NCBI RefSeq assembly: GCF_002777255.1
Contig: NZ_CP017634.1
Location: 5,778,903-5,842,902, forward strand
Direction: 5' to 3'
Length of the DNA: 64,000 bases
From: Candidatus Formimonas warabiya
Lineage (GTDB): Bacteria > Bacillota > Dehalobacteriia > Dehalobacteriales > Dehalobacteriaceae
The notes under the pieces were generated by a model that was not told the DNA's origin, ran no database searches, and was given only the letters and a program-made list of their open reading frames with translations. Each line of letters starts with the position of its first letter. The stretch's first letter is position 1. The position numbers and the translations under genes were made by a program. Shown in pieces: positions 24,731 through 34,239 of this stretch.

Positions 24731-25888
24731 ATGCAAAAGGTACTGCTTGTCGAAGATGAAGAAATAGAAAGAGTATTTCTGAAAAACTTATTCCAAAAAC
24801 AAATTAAAGACTATCAGGTGATCGGAGAGGCCTGTAACGGCAGGGAAGCCATTGCCTTGGCCAAGAATTATTCTCCGGACGTAATTTTTATGGACGTAAA
24901 AATGCCCGGGATTGATGGGCTGGAAGCGACTCAGGTGATTAAAAAAATGAGACCCCAAGCCCATATCATTATTTTAACCGCTTATGAAGAGTTTAAATTT
25001 GCTCAGGAAGCCTTAAGGGCCGGCGCTGAGGAATATCTCTTGAAACCGGCTCAGCCGGAAGAAATTATGAAGGTATTAAAAAATATTTATCAGCGGTCGG
25101 TTAGGGCCGATTTTACCAATGATATTACCGGACTGGACGGGAAACTCGAAATCATTAACTATGACAAAGAAAAGGTGCTGATGAAAGCGCTGCAAAATAA
25201 TGATGTGCGGCTTTTGGTCTCCACACTGGAAGATTATTTGAACGACTTGCTTCAGTTGCCCCATTTACCCGCTGTTTTAAAAATCCGCTTATTTGAATTT
25301 ATCACCGTGCTCACCAGGAATCTTTGTGATGCAGGCTTTAATCCTCACAAGGCCCACGAACTTAAAATGAAATTCTACGAAAGTATTTCCCGCCTGGAGA
25401 CCTTTTCCGACGCCCAAAACTGTATCGCTCTGATCAAGGATGAGCTTGTCTCGGCCAGTCAGGCCAATGACACCAGCAAAAAAGAAGTTGTCAAAAGCGT
25501 GTTACATTATATCAAGGCCAATCTGTCCAAGGACCTGTCCCTGGACAGTATCTCCGAACGATTTCATTTCAGTTCTTCCCACCTTTCCCGGCTCATGAAG
25601 CGGGAAACAGGTTTTACCTATCCCGAATACCTGAACCGTCTCCGTTTAGCAGAGGCGAAAACCTTACTGAGAAATTCCGAGCTGAATATTCACACCATCG
25701 CTTTAGAGGTGGGATACCGGGAAGTGTCCCATTTCAACCGGGTTTTTAAAAAAGCCATCGGCATCAGCCCGACGAAATACCGGGTAATTTTCTTCAATGA
25801 ACAAACAGGCGGCAGTCCTCATTTAAATGCAAGTAGCAAACAGGTGCGGAAAGGGAAAGAATGTCTTTATCGTGTTTATACTGACTAA
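24731..25888 (+). CDS. YesN-type response regulator with AraC DNA-binding domain
   Basis: The 385-residue protein has an N-terminal receiver (Asp55 in FMDVKMPG, Lys in LLKPA), a middle helical linker and a C-terminal AraC double helix-turn-helix (about 265-365, with the HTIALEVGYREVSHFNRVFKK signature region). ATG at 24731 follows GGTGGAGA; the frame is open 32 codons upstream without a ribosome site. It partners the divergent YesM-type kinase. A strong terminator follows. Confidence 0.92.
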   Translation: MQKVLLVEDEEIERVFLKNLFQKQIKDYQVIGEACNGREAIALAKNYSPDVIFMDVKMPGIDGLEATQVIKKMRPQAHIIILTAYEEFKFAQEALRAGAEEYLLKPAQPEEIMKVLKNIYQRSVRADFTNDITGLDGKLEIINYDKEKVLMKALQNNDVRLLVSTLEDYLNDLLQLPHLPAVLKIRLFEFITVLTRNLCDAGFNPHKAHELKMKFYESISRLETFSDAQNCIALIKDELVSASQANDTSKKEVVKSVLHYIKANLSKDLSLDSISERFHFSSSHLSRLMKRETGFTYPEYLNRLRLAEAKTLLRNSELNIHTIALEVGYREVSHFNRVFKKAIGISPTKYRVIFFNEQTGGSPHLNASSKQVRKGKECLYRVYTD

Positions 25889-25923
25889 TACAGGAATTTT
25901 TCTCATTCCTATCCCAAAACAAG

Positions 25924-25954
25924 ACAGGACAATGAAGAGTTGTCCTGTTTTTTT
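25924..25954 (+). terminator. Intrinsic terminator after the response regulator
   Basis: ACAGGACAA (25924-25932) pairs with TTGTCCTGT (25940-25948), followed by a T-run to 25954. Confidence 0.85.
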
Positions 25955-26313
25955 GTACTTTCAGAATTTATAAGTTTCAAAAGGTTGAAAGTATAAGTGC
26001 AACTAAGGCTTGCGCCGTCGCCAGGGTCTTGGCGCAAGCAAGTTTTCTAGTGGCCTTTAGGACAAGCCTGAGAACGGAAAATACAAAACAGGCGATCAAA
26101 AATGCAAAAAACAGCCGGGTTATCCCTGAAGGATGAAGCTGGCAGTGAAGTGGGGCGTGCCTGTTATGCAAAGTAACTGCCGTTATTTATCAAAGGCATT
26201 GGGAAAAAACTGCAGAACTAGGCTTTAATCATTATTGGGGAAATCCCTCCCACCCCGGAGTCAGCCTGAAAAATGGAGAGTGTCCCCAAACATGAAAAAA
26301 GGAGGAATTGCGC
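25955..26313. other. Non-coding stretch before glycine decarboxylase genes, possible IS scar
   Basis: About 360 bp carry no credible gene. Near 26009-26040 an inverted repeat pairs GGCTTGCGCC with GGCGCAAGC-type sequence. The preceding GTTGAAAGTATAAGTGCAACT resembles IS30-family ends as I remember them, which would make this an element scar. I looked for a glycine riboswitch ahead of the decarboxylase genes and did not see its conserved core. AAAGGAGG at 26298-26305 serves the next gene. Confidence 0.3.
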
Positions 26314-27711
26314 ATGAGTAAAGTGGTCTATCCTTACATTCCCAATTCGGCGCCGGAAGAGAAGGCAAAACTGCTCAAAGAAATCGGCATCAACAGTGCG
26401 GAGGATATTTACCGCGAAATTCCGGATCAGCTGCGCTTTAAAGGCACGATGCAGATCCCTGAGCCCTTCCTTTCCGAGTACGAACTGAGAAGGCACGTGG
26501 AAGGCATCCTGGCCAAGAATCAGTCCTGCAAAGATTATCTGAATTTTCTCGGTGCAGGTACCTGGCAACATTATGTCCCGTCAGTGGTGGATACCATTGC
26601 CTCCCGGGACGAATTTTTAACAGCCTATGTGGTGGGAGACGCCCAGGGAGACCATGGCAAGTGGCAAGCCCTGTTTGAAAGCGCCAGCATGATCGGTGAA
26701 ATGGTGGGCATGGAAGCCGTGAACAAACCCACCTATGACTGGGCCAATGCCATCGCCATTGCCTGCCGGATGGCGGCACGGATGACGGGGCGGAAAGAAA
26801 TTCTCGTGGCGGGAACGATTAGCCCCAGCAGATTGGCTGTCGTGAAAAATTATTGCAAACCGGATCTTAAGATTGAATTGGTGAAATTTGACCACGATAC
26901 CGGCCTAATGGATCTTGATGATCTTCAGGCTAAAGTTTCTGCACATACCGCTGCTGTTTATTTTGAAAACCCGTCTTACTTGGGCTTTGTTGAAATCCAG
27001 GGCGAGAAAATCGCTCAGATTGCCCATGACAGCAAGGCGGAAGTAATTGTGGGCGTTGATCCCAGTTCTTTGGGTGTGATCACAGCGCCGGCGGACTACG
27101 GGGCGGATTTTGCCGTAGGCGAATACCAGCCTTTGGGCCTGCATATGCAATGGGGGGGCGGACTGGCCGGGTTTGTGTGCACCCGTGACGAGGAAAGGTA
27201 TGTGGCGGAATATCCCGGCCTGCTCTATGGCATTACCACTTCCGTCAAAGAAGGCGAGTACTGCTTTGGGGAAGTTTTCTTTGAAAGGACTTCTTATGCC
27301 TCCCGGGAAAAAGGCAAAGACTTTATCGGCACCACCACCGCCTTGTGGGGCATTATTGCCGGCGTTTATATGGCTCTGATGGGGCCCCAAGGGTTCAAAG
27401 AGCTGGGGGAAGGGATCATGCAGCGGGTCCAATATGCCGTCGGTTTGCTTTCCCGGATCAAAGGCATCCGGGTGCCGGTGCTTCAATCTCCCTGCTTTAA
27501 GGAGTTTGTTATCAGCTTTGAGGGCACCGGCAAGACGGTAGGGGAAATTAACAAGGCCTTATTGGATCACCACATCTTCGGCGGCAAGGATCTCAGCCGG
27601 GAGTTCCCGGAATACGGTCAAAGCGCCCTGTACTGCATTACCGAAGTCCATACGAAAGAAGATATCAAGAAGCTGGCTATTGCTTTGGAACAAGTGATTC
27701 GGGGACTGTAA
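26314..27711 (+). CDS. gcvPA: Glycine dehydrogenase (decarboxylating) subunit 1
   Basis: The 465-residue protein is the N-terminal half of the two-part P protein, with YIPNSAPEEKAKLL near the start and the conserved NFLGAGTWQHYVPSVVD stretch. Together with subunit 2 it removes CO2 from glycine and loads aminomethyl onto lipoyl-GcvH. ATG at 26314 is preferred to TTG at 26308, given AAAGGAGG upstream. GcvH, GcvT and lipoamide dehydrogenase are not in the window. Glycine could come from demethylation of betaines (inference). Confidence 0.95.
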   Translation: MSKVVYPYIPNSAPEEKAKLLKEIGINSAEDIYREIPDQLRFKGTMQIPEPFLSEYELRRHVEGILAKNQSCKDYLNFLGAGTWQHYVPSVVDTIASRDEFLTAYVVGDAQGDHGKWQALFESASMIGEMVGMEAVNKPTYDWANAIAIACRMAARMTGRKEILVAGTISPSRLAVVKNYCKPDLKIELVKFDHDTGLMDLDDLQAKVSAHTAAVYFENPSYLGFVEIQGEKIAQIAHDSKAEVIVGVDPSSLGVITAPADYGADFAVGEYQPLGLHMQWGGGLAGFVCTRDEERYVAEYPGLLYGITTSVKEGEYCFGEVFFERTSYASREKGKDFIGTTTALWGIIAGVYMALMGPQGFKELGEGIMQRVQYAVGLLSRIKGIRVPVLQSPCFKEFVISFEGTGKTVGEINKALLDHHIFGGKDLSREFPEYGQSALYCITEVHTKEDIKKLAIALEQVIRGL

Positions 27712-27739
27712 GATATACGTGAAAGGAAGGGTGAGATAA

Positions 27740-29299
27740 ATGGGTATTGTGAAAATTAAAGAAGACTTCCATGAGGCCCGATGGTGCGAACCAATTATTT
27801 ATGAATTGTCCACGCCCGGACAGAGAGGGGTACTGGTGCCCCTGCCGGATGAAGAAACTAAAAATGCCGCCGGCGATGTCCTCTCTGCCATCCCGGAGGG
27901 CATGCGCAGAAAAGCATTGCATCTGCCCGAAATGGATCAAAAGCATGTTTTGCAGCATTATCTGCGCTTGTCCCAGGAAACCCTGGGTGCAAACCTGACC
28001 AATGATATCAGTGAAGGCACCTGCACCATGAAATACAATCCCCGGGTCAACGAAGATCTGGTGGCCGGCCATAAGTTTGCCGAACTCCATCCCCTGCAGG
28101 ATGATGATACCACCCAAGGCGTCTTGGAGATTCATTACAAGTTCGAACAGATCGTCAAAGAAATATCCGGTTTAGACCGGGTAACCTTCCAACCGGGGGG
28201 AGGGAACCATGCCGTCTATACCGCCGCCAGTATTGTACGCGCCTATTGGGAGGAAAAGGGCGAACTAGACCAAAGAGATGAGGTGATTACCACCATCTTC
28301 TCCCATCCCTGCGATGCCGCTGCCCCCCATGTGGCCGGATTTAAAATCATTACCCTTTACCCGGACAAAGACGGTTTTCCTGACATTGAAGCATTGAAAG
28401 CGGCCGTGTCGGAGCGCACTGCGGCCATATTTATGACGAACCCGGAAGATATCGGCCTCTATAACCCCAGAGTGGCGGAGTTTGTGGAGATTGTCCATGG
28501 GGTGGGCGGTTTGTGCTTCTATGACCAGGCCAATGCCAACGCTTTCCTGGGTGTGGCCCGGGCCAAAGAAGCGGGCTTTGACATGTGCCACTTTAATGTG
28601 CACAAGACCTTCGGCACCCCCCACGGGTCCAGCGGGCCGGCGTGCGGCGCCCTCTGCTGCAAGGAAGAGTTTGCCAAGTACCTTCCCGCGCCTACCGTGG
28701 AATTTGACGGCAAGAAATACTATTTAGAGTACAATCGCCCCCAAAGCATCGGCAAGGTGAGAGATTTTATCAGCGTGGCCGGAGTTGTGGTCAAGGCTTA
28801 TGCCTGGACCATGAACCTGGGGGCCGATGGATTAAGGGAATGTGCGGATATTTCCGTGATCAACAACAATTATTTTGAGAAGAAACTGCTGGAGATTCCC
28901 GGCTTGTCGGAATGCTTTGCGGGCAACGGCCACCGCAGGCAGGAGCAGGTCCGCTATTCCTGGGCTAAACTGAAGGAAGACACCGGGGTGGGCACGGTGG
29001 AAGTATGCAACAGAATCGTGGACTACAGCCTGCCTCATTACTGGTTCAGCCACCATCCCTGGGAAATCCCCGAGCCTATGACCCTGGAGCCTTGTGAGTC
29101 CTACTCCAAGGACGATTTGGATGAGTACGCGGCAATCCTAAAAAGAGTAAGCGAAGAAGCCTACCACAATCCGGAGATTGTGATGAATGCGCCCCACAAG
29201 GCCTCTGCCCACAAGAGAAATGACGAAGCGGCTTTAGATGATCCGAACAAATGGGCCACCACATGGAAAGCTTATGTGCGGAAGCACAGAAGTAAATAG
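27740..29299 (+). CDS. gcvPB: Glycine dehydrogenase (decarboxylating) subunit 2
   Basis: This 519-residue subunit carries the PLP lysine in NVHKTFGTPHG and the glycine-rich GGGNHAVYTA segment. It is slightly longer than the usual 480-490 residues because of an extended C-terminus. It follows gcvPA by 28 bp with AAGGAAGGG as ribosome site. A 16-bp perfect hairpin follows its stop. Confidence 0.95.
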   Translation: MGIVKIKEDFHEARWCEPIIYELSTPGQRGVLVPLPDEETKNAAGDVLSAIPEGMRRKALHLPEMDQKHVLQHYLRLSQETLGANLTNDISEGTCTMKYNPRVNEDLVAGHKFAELHPLQDDDTTQGVLEIHYKFEQIVKEISGLDRVTFQPGGGNHAVYTAASIVRAYWEEKGELDQRDEVITTIFSHPCDAAAPHVAGFKIITLYPDKDGFPDIEALKAAVSERTAAIFMTNPEDIGLYNPRVAEFVEIVHGVGGLCFYDQANANAFLGVARAKEAGFDMCHFNVHKTFGTPHGSSGPACGALCCKEEFAKYLPAPTVEFDGKKYYLEYNRPQSIGKVRDFISVAGVVVKAYAWTMNLGADGLRECADISVINNNYFEKKLLEIPGLSECFAGNGHRRQEQVRYSWAKLKEDTGVGTVEVCNRIVDYSLPHYWFSHHPWEIPEPMTLEPCESYSKDDLDEYAAILKRVSEEAYHNPEIVMNAPHKASAHKRNDEAALDDPNKWATTWKAYVRKHRSK

Positions 29300-29315
29300 T
29301 GAGAGAGTACCATTC

Positions 29316-29354
29316 ATACTATGCTCCACAAAGCATGCTTGTGGAGCATAGTAT
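29316..29354. repeat. 16-bp perfect inverted repeat after gcvPB
   Basis: ATACTATGCTCCACAA (29316-29331) and its exact complement (29339-29354) flank a 7-nt loop. It starts 16 bp after the gcvPB stop and ends 45 bp before the next gene. No T-run follows, so a factor-independent terminator is doubtful. An mRNA processing or stability hairpin, or a regulator site, fits better. Confidence 0.6.
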
Positions 29355-29399
29355 CAAAACAAGCAAAACAAGCTTTTGACCTTTGTTGGGGGCGATATT

Positions 29400-30521
29400 T
29401 TGATCAAAAAGAAGAAATTAGGTTTCATCGTCAATCCGGTAGCCGGTTTAGGCGGGAGAGTGGGCCTGAAAGGGAGCGATGGGGCAGAGATTCAAAGAAG
29501 GGCGAGAGAGCTGGGGGCCCGGCCGGAATCCCCCCAGCGTGCCATCCAAGCTTTAGAAAGAATTGAGGAAATCAAAGAAGAAGTGGAAATCATTACCTAC
29601 CCCTTTGAAATGGGCGAAGATGAGGCCAGTCGGTGTGCACTTGATTACCGGGTGATCGGCACCATTAAAAAGGGAGAAACCACCCCGGAGGATACCAAGA
29701 GAGCAGCCCGGGAGATGGTGGATTTGGGTGTGGACCTGATCCTTTTCGCCGGAGGTGATGGAACCGCAAGAAATATTTATGATGCCATCGGTACGGCAGT
29801 TCCCGTGATCGGCATTCCGGCCGGCGTGAAAATTCATTCGGCTGTTTATGCCACTACCCCGAATAATGCGGGAGAACTTGTCTTCCTGTACTTCCTGGGC
29901 AAAATAAAAAAACTGCAGGAAGCGGAAGTCATGGATATTGATGAGGATGCCTTTCGGCTGGGGCGGGTGACCGCTAAATTATACGGTTATCTGAACGTAC
30001 CCCATGAAGAAAGACTGGTTCAGGGGCTAAAATCAGGGCGGGGGGAAGGAGAGGCATCAGCGCTAAAATCTATTGCTGCTCACGTGGTGAAAAACATGGA
30101 AGAAGATTGTTTGTATCTCATTGGTCCGGGTACGACCACAAGGGCGATCATGGAGCAGTTGCACCTGCCTTATACCTTATTGGGCGTGGATGTGGCCTTC
30201 AATAAACAGTTGGTGGCAGCTGATGTCACGGAAAAACAACTTTTGGACTTGATTGCGGGAAAAAAAGCCAAGATCGTCGTTACCATCATCGGCGGCCAGG
30301 GCTATATCTTCGGCAGGGGGAACCAACAGCTCAGTCCGTCTGTCTTGAGGCTGGTTGGTAAAGAAAATGTGATTGTGATCGCTCCCCGGACGAAAATTAC
30401 CGCCCTGCAAAGAAGGCCCATGCTGATTGATACGGGAGATTGTGAAGTGAACAAACTGATGAGCGGCTATTATCAAGTGATTATTGGTTATGAACAAACC
30501 GTTATGTATAAGGCCGAATAA
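29400..30521 (+). CDS. ATP-NAD kinase-like protein (COG3199 type)
   Basis: The 373-residue protein has the kinase core GGDGTARN near residue 118 and the N-terminal phosphate-binding FIVNPVAGLGG. The C-terminal part (KIVVTIIGGQGYIFGRGNQQ) is typical of the AcoX/COG3199 branch. These proteins are often encoded beside acetoin, glycine or sarcosine/betaine reductase genes; the precise substrate is unclear. TTG at 29400 with GGGGG upstream is the likely start; ATG at 29376 has no ribosome site. Confidence 0.85.
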   Translation: MIKKKKLGFIVNPVAGLGGRVGLKGSDGAEIQRRARELGARPESPQRAIQALERIEEIKEEVEIITYPFEMGEDEASRCALDYRVIGTIKKGETTPEDTKRAAREMVDLGVDLILFAGGDGTARNIYDAIGTAVPVIGIPAGVKIHSAVYATTPNNAGELVFLYFLGKIKKLQEAEVMDIDEDAFRLGRVTAKLYGYLNVPHEERLVQGLKSGRGEGEASALKSIAAHVVKNMEEDCLYLIGPGTTTRAIMEQLHLPYTLLGVDVAFNKQLVAADVTEKQLLDLIAGKKAKIVVTIIGGQGYIFGRGNQQLSPSVLRLVGKENVIVIAPRTKITALQRRPMLIDTGDCEVNKLMSGYYQVIIGYEQTVMYKAE

Positions 30522-30565
30522 AAGAGGATCCTCGGTCGGATTTTAAAAGAAATAGGAGGGAGATA

Positions 30566-32167
30566 ATGGCTAGTAAAGACTTGTTTTCTGTAAAGGCAGT
30601 AGGTATCACCCGCCAGATAAGTCCGTGGGACACCATGGTTTACTCGACAGTCAATCCGGGTCTGATGTACGCCCTTGTATACCTGATGTGGGCACCGTTC
30701 CTCTATCCGGGCGGTCATATGGTATGGGCGATCGTGACGGTTGCCCAAATGTTTGTTATCGCGGGTTTGTATTGGCTTTTGTCTTGTGCCATGCCCCGGC
30801 AGGGGGGCGAGTACATATACATCAGCCGTATTTTGCACCCGGTGCTGGGGCTGATGTCCAGCTTTATGATTTCCTTTGCCGCCATTTCTTGGACCGGCGT
30901 ATGTACGGATTGGTGGCTGAAGTATTCCTTATCCGACTTTTTTGTTGGCCTGGCTGCGATTCACAATTTTGACGAGAAGTGGATTAACCTGGCCAATTTC
31001 TTTATGACGACCCACGTGCGTGCCGTGATCGGTACCATCGCCATCCTGTTTATCGCCTGGGTGTTCTATCGGGGCACAAAGGCCATGGTTAAGTTAGCGT
31101 GGATCGCACTTGCCGGTACCCTCATGGGTGCTATTGTATACATTGTGGCCACATTCTTAGTTGACCAGGCTGTTTTTGCCGCCAACTGGACGCAAATTAC
31201 CGGACTCAACTATGATGATGTGATTAAGACCGCGGTCGCTGAAGGGCACCCCGTAAAATTCCTTTTCGGGGCCACGATCATGGCGGGATCAACCTACATC
31301 ATTCTAAATACCCTGGGTGCTACTTTTGGCGCCAACCTGGCGGGGGAGGTACGGAATGTCCAAAAGTCGCAGCTTTTAGCTTTGTTCGGTTCGCTGGGTT
31401 TACTGATGGCGATATGGGCTATTTTCTACGGTATGAGCTACAAGGCCTGGGGGACTCAGTGGACCAACTGCCTGATGTTCCTGTGCGGTACCGGTAATGA
31501 CGCGTACACCTCGTTACCGATCGGGAAGTGGGAACCTTTTGCCACGATCATGATTGCGATTATGACAAAGAGTGGGATCTTTGTGTTTCTGATTGCGCTG
31601 GCCTTCTTCATGGCAACCTTTGGTTCCACAGCGGGGATGAGCTTTGGCCCCATCCGGAATATCTATGCTTGGGCCTTTGACCGTTTAGTCCCGGAAGCGC
31701 TGGCGAAGCTGCACCCGAAGACATCCCAGCCCTGGTATGCCAGCTTGGTTGCCCTCATTGGGGCAGAAATCTTCCTGCTCATCGATATTTATCTGCCCTC
31801 ATGGACCGCCAACATTGCCTATACCATCTTCACCTGGTTTATTGGCTGGATTTTTCTGGGCATTGCCGGAATGGTCTTCCCGTGGCGGTGTAAGATTTTG
31901 TATGAATCTTCACCCCCAGTGGTAAAAGGTAAATTTTTAGGGATCCCGGTAGTAAGTATTTTAGGGTTCTTAACCTTGTTAATAAGCGTGACCATCTGTG
32001 TCTACTTATTAATCCCCTTCTTCCAGGGACTCCTGCCTTATACGATGGTGGTGATGTCGGTGGCCTTGTTCATCATCCCGGCAATCATGTATTACTATTC
32101 GAAAAAATCTTATGCGAAGAAGAAAATTGACATTGATATTCAGTTTCGGGAGATACCTTCAGACTGA
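30566..32167 (+). CDS. APC-family amino acid permease
   Basis: This 533-residue membrane protein has about 12-13 predicted helices and the APC-family start TPWDT-like ISPWDTMVYSTVNPG. The helix-3 region reads PRQGGEYIYISRILHP. It imports amino acids or amines by proton or sodium symport. It follows the glycine decarboxylase and NAD-kinase-like genes, so glycine or a related amine is a reasonable substrate guess. Confidence 0.88.
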   Translation: MASKDLFSVKAVGITRQISPWDTMVYSTVNPGLMYALVYLMWAPFLYPGGHMVWAIVTVAQMFVIAGLYWLLSCAMPRQGGEYIYISRILHPVLGLMSSFMISFAAISWTGVCTDWWLKYSLSDFFVGLAAIHNFDEKWINLANFFMTTHVRAVIGTIAILFIAWVFYRGTKAMVKLAWIALAGTLMGAIVYIVATFLVDQAVFAANWTQITGLNYDDVIKTAVAEGHPVKFLFGATIMAGSTYIILNTLGATFGANLAGEVRNVQKSQLLALFGSLGLLMAIWAIFYGMSYKAWGTQWTNCLMFLCGTGNDAYTSLPIGKWEPFATIMIAIMTKSGIFVFLIALAFFMATFGSTAGMSFGPIRNIYAWAFDRLVPEALAKLHPKTSQPWYASLVALIGAEIFLLIDIYLPSWTANIAYTIFTWFIGWIFLGIAGMVFPWRCKILYESSPPVVKGKFLGIPVVSILGFLTLLISVTICVYLLIPFFQGLLPYTMVVMSVALFIIPAIMYYYSKKSYAKKKIDIDIQFREIPSD

Positions 32168-32248
32168 GGTCGGCGGCCTGGATGCGGGCCGGGAATGGAA
32201 ACGAAATGGTATGGTACCTGAAGGAGTAAGTTGAGAAAGGGTGGGATC

Positions 32249-33184
32249 ATGAAGATATTCTACTGTGCCGATATCCATGCGGCGGAGACAACATTTCGCA
32301 AGTTCACCAATGCCAGTAAGTTCTACGGGGTGGACATGGTGATCTATGGGGGGGACTTTACCGGCAAGATGGTGGTGCCTATCATTAAGGATCAGCGGGG
32401 GCGTTACAAGTGTACCTATTACGGGTCGACAGTAGTCCTGAAGAATGGGAGTGAACTTCCCGACTTGGAGAAGACTTTGCGGGAATGCGGATTTTACCCG
32501 GTCGTGTTTACGGAGGAGGAATATGATCGGTTAACGGAGAGCGATGCAGACCGGATCACCAGGGAGCAGCAGATCAAGGTCATGGAAGCGTGGATCAAAT
32601 TAGCCGATGCCCGTTTTCGCAAGAACAATATCCCGTGTGTGTTTATCCCCGGAAACGATGACGACTTTTTTATCGATCCGATCCTGGAGAAAACCGACTT
32701 CATGATCAACGGAGATAATAAGGTAGTAGAGGTGAAGGGGTACGAGATCCTGTCCCTGTCCTATGGACATCCGACGGTGTTCAAGTATCCCCGCGACATC
32801 AGTGAAGAGGAACTGAGCAAGAAAATAGATGATTTGGCCGCACAGGTCAAGAACATGTCAAAGTGTATCTTTAACATCCATGTACCGCCTTATGATACCT
32901 ATTGCGATCAGGATGTCCAGTACGATGAGAATTTGAACCCCATCCTCGACGGGGGGGAACTGGCCACAGGGCCGGTGGGGAGCAAGGCAGTCCGGCAGGC
33001 AATAGATAAGTATCAGCCCTTATTGTCCCTGCACGGACACACCCACGGGTCGCGGGGGGTAAGCAAAATAGGGCGTACCTTAGCAATCAATCCCGGCAGC
33101 GACTATGACTCGGGGATGCTGCGGGGTGCGATCATCGAGATCGACAGCGGCGCTGATGTAAGGTATTCTTTAACTTCGGGCTAA
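32249..33184 (+). CDS. Calcineurin-like metallophosphoesterase
   Basis: The 311-residue protein shows the five metallophosphoesterase motifs: D-x-H (ADIHAAE), GGD (YGGDFTG), GND (IPGNDDD), NIHVPP and GHTHG. It therefore binds two metal ions and cleaves phosphate esters. ATG at 32249 follows GGGTGGG; the frame opens 6 codons earlier with TTG. It ends the APC operon and is followed by a terminator. Substrate unknown. Confidence 0.88.
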   Translation: MKIFYCADIHAAETTFRKFTNASKFYGVDMVIYGGDFTGKMVVPIIKDQRGRYKCTYYGSTVVLKNGSELPDLEKTLRECGFYPVVFTEEEYDRLTESDADRITREQQIKVMEAWIKLADARFRKNNIPCVFIPGNDDDFFIDPILEKTDFMINGDNKVVEVKGYEILSLSYGHPTVFKYPRDISEEELSKKIDDLAAQVKNMSKCIFNIHVPPYDTYCDQDVQYDENLNPILDGGELATGPVGSKAVRQAIDKYQPLLSLHGHTHGSRGVSKIGRTLAINPGSDYDSGMLRGAIIEIDSGADVRYSLTSG

Positions 33185-33196
33185 ACAGGGCCTCAT

Positions 33197-33235
33197 ACCC
33201 GCCATCACCGTTCTAAGTGATGGTGGGTGTCTTTT
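33197..33235 (+). terminator. Intrinsic terminator after the phosphoesterase gene
   Basis: ACCCGCCATCAC (33197-33208) pairs with GTGATGGTGGGT (33217-33228), followed by GTCTTTT. Confidence 0.8.
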
Positions 33236-33240
33236 AATTC

Positions 33241-33257
33241 AGCCCGGAGGGCTTTTT
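33241..33257 (+). terminator. Second small terminator
   Basis: AGCCC-GGA-GGGCT followed by a T-run, just after the terminator at 33197; a backup stop for the same transcript. From here to 33403 I see no gene. Confidence 0.6.
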
Positions 33258-33403
33258 ATCATGTCAAGGGACCTGTCCCCGTGACAGGGATGCCACGGCA
33301 CGGAAGATGGGCTGTATCCGGACGGTAATCGGTTTTGTCTCTGAAGCGGTTAAAACGAAGGAGGGAAAGAGCTTCCCCCCGCAATGGGAGTTGTAGTACA
33401 ATA

Positions 33404-33445
33404 TAGTCCCAGGGTTCGTTTCGGCGGGCCCTAGGGACTATTTTT
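33404..33445 (+). terminator. Leader hairpin with T-run before the UPF0340 gene
   Basis: TAGTCCC (33404-33410) pairs with GGGACTA (33434-33440), with an inner AGGG/CCCT pair, and TTTTT follows. It lies 80 bp before the next gene's start. This is the form of an attenuator or of a terminator for a small upstream RNA; no such RNA is otherwise visible. Confidence 0.5.
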
Positions 33446-33524
33446 CCTAGGGACTTAGCAGAGTATGTTTTATTGAACTATGGTTTATGGGAGTTGGGCA
33501 AATTTATGAAGGGGGCTATTTCAT

Positions 33525-34103
33525 ATGGGGGAGTTGAGTAAGGTCAAAGCAAAACCTGAAGAATTGGCAGGGTATCAGGCCCAATTTCAGGAGGCGCTCC
33601 AGGAGGTGCTGGCCGTCGCCAAGTTAGAGCCGGGAGAAATTCTGGTTGTAGGATGCAGTACCAGTGAGATCACCGGGCAGAAAATTGGCTCCGCTTCAAG
33701 CCTAGAAATTGCGGAGTCACTGATGGATGTGCTGTTACCAATGATTAAAAAGGAAGGAATTTATTTAGCGATTCAATGTTGCGAGCACCTGAACCGGGCT
33801 TTAGTCGTGGAAGAAGAATGTGCCAAGAAGTATGGATGGGAGATCGTCTCCGTGATTCCGATTCCCGCAGCGGGAGGATCTATGGCAGCGACAGCGATGG
33901 CCAGATTTGATCGGCCTGTGGTGGTATTGGCTGTTGCTGCCCATGCCGGGATAGACATAGGAGATACCTTTATTGGCATGCATTTGAAAAGAGTTGCCGT
34001 ACCTGTGCGGTTAAGTATGAAGGAGATCGGGCAGGCTCATTTAACGGCAGCGCGCACCAGGCCCATGTTAATCGGGGGTGAACGGGCGGTTTACACCAAG
34101 TAG
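33525..34103 (+). CDS. UPF0340 (DUF436, YwlG-like) protein
   Basis: The 192-residue protein matches the UPF0340 family of Firmicutes, with LVVGCSTSEI (as ILVVGCSTSEI), GIYLAIQCCEHLNRA and HAGIDIGDTFIGMH stretches and the C-terminal RPMLIGGERAVY. The family is structurally known but its function is not established. The length is normal, and GAAGGGGG precedes the ATG. Confidence 0.9.
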   Translation: MGELSKVKAKPEELAGYQAQFQEALQEVLAVAKLEPGEILVVGCSTSEITGQKIGSASSLEIAESLMDVLLPMIKKEGIYLAIQCCEHLNRALVVEEECAKKYGWEIVSVIPIPAAGGSMAATAMARFDRPVVVLAVAAHAGIDIGDTFIGMHLKRVAVPVRLSMKEIGQAHLTAARTRPMLIGGERAVYTK

Positions 34104-34212
34104 GTTAAAAGGGGGTCAGGCTGTTAAGTCTTGCAAGCTTCCAGTTTGATCCTCTACCGGCAAATGATCAAATTTAAATTTAATAAGTTAAAAAGTAAAG
34201 TTGACCCCATGA

Positions 34213-34229
34213 CCCCATGGGGCTTTTTT
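34213..34229 (+). terminator. Terminator after the UPF0340 gene
   Basis: The palindrome CCCCATGGGG (34213-34222) is followed by C and seven T. Upstream GACCCCAT copies and the GGGGGTCA at 34111 can extend the pairing. Confidence 0.55.
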
Positions 34230-34239
34230 TATAACGCAA

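Noticed and set aside
25955..26313. Glycine riboswitch before gcvPA
   Set aside because: The conserved glycine riboswitch core and tandem arrangement are not seen.
32871..33086. Minus-strand frame within the phosphoesterase gene
   Set aside because: Shadow of a well-supported gene with all five catalytic motifs.
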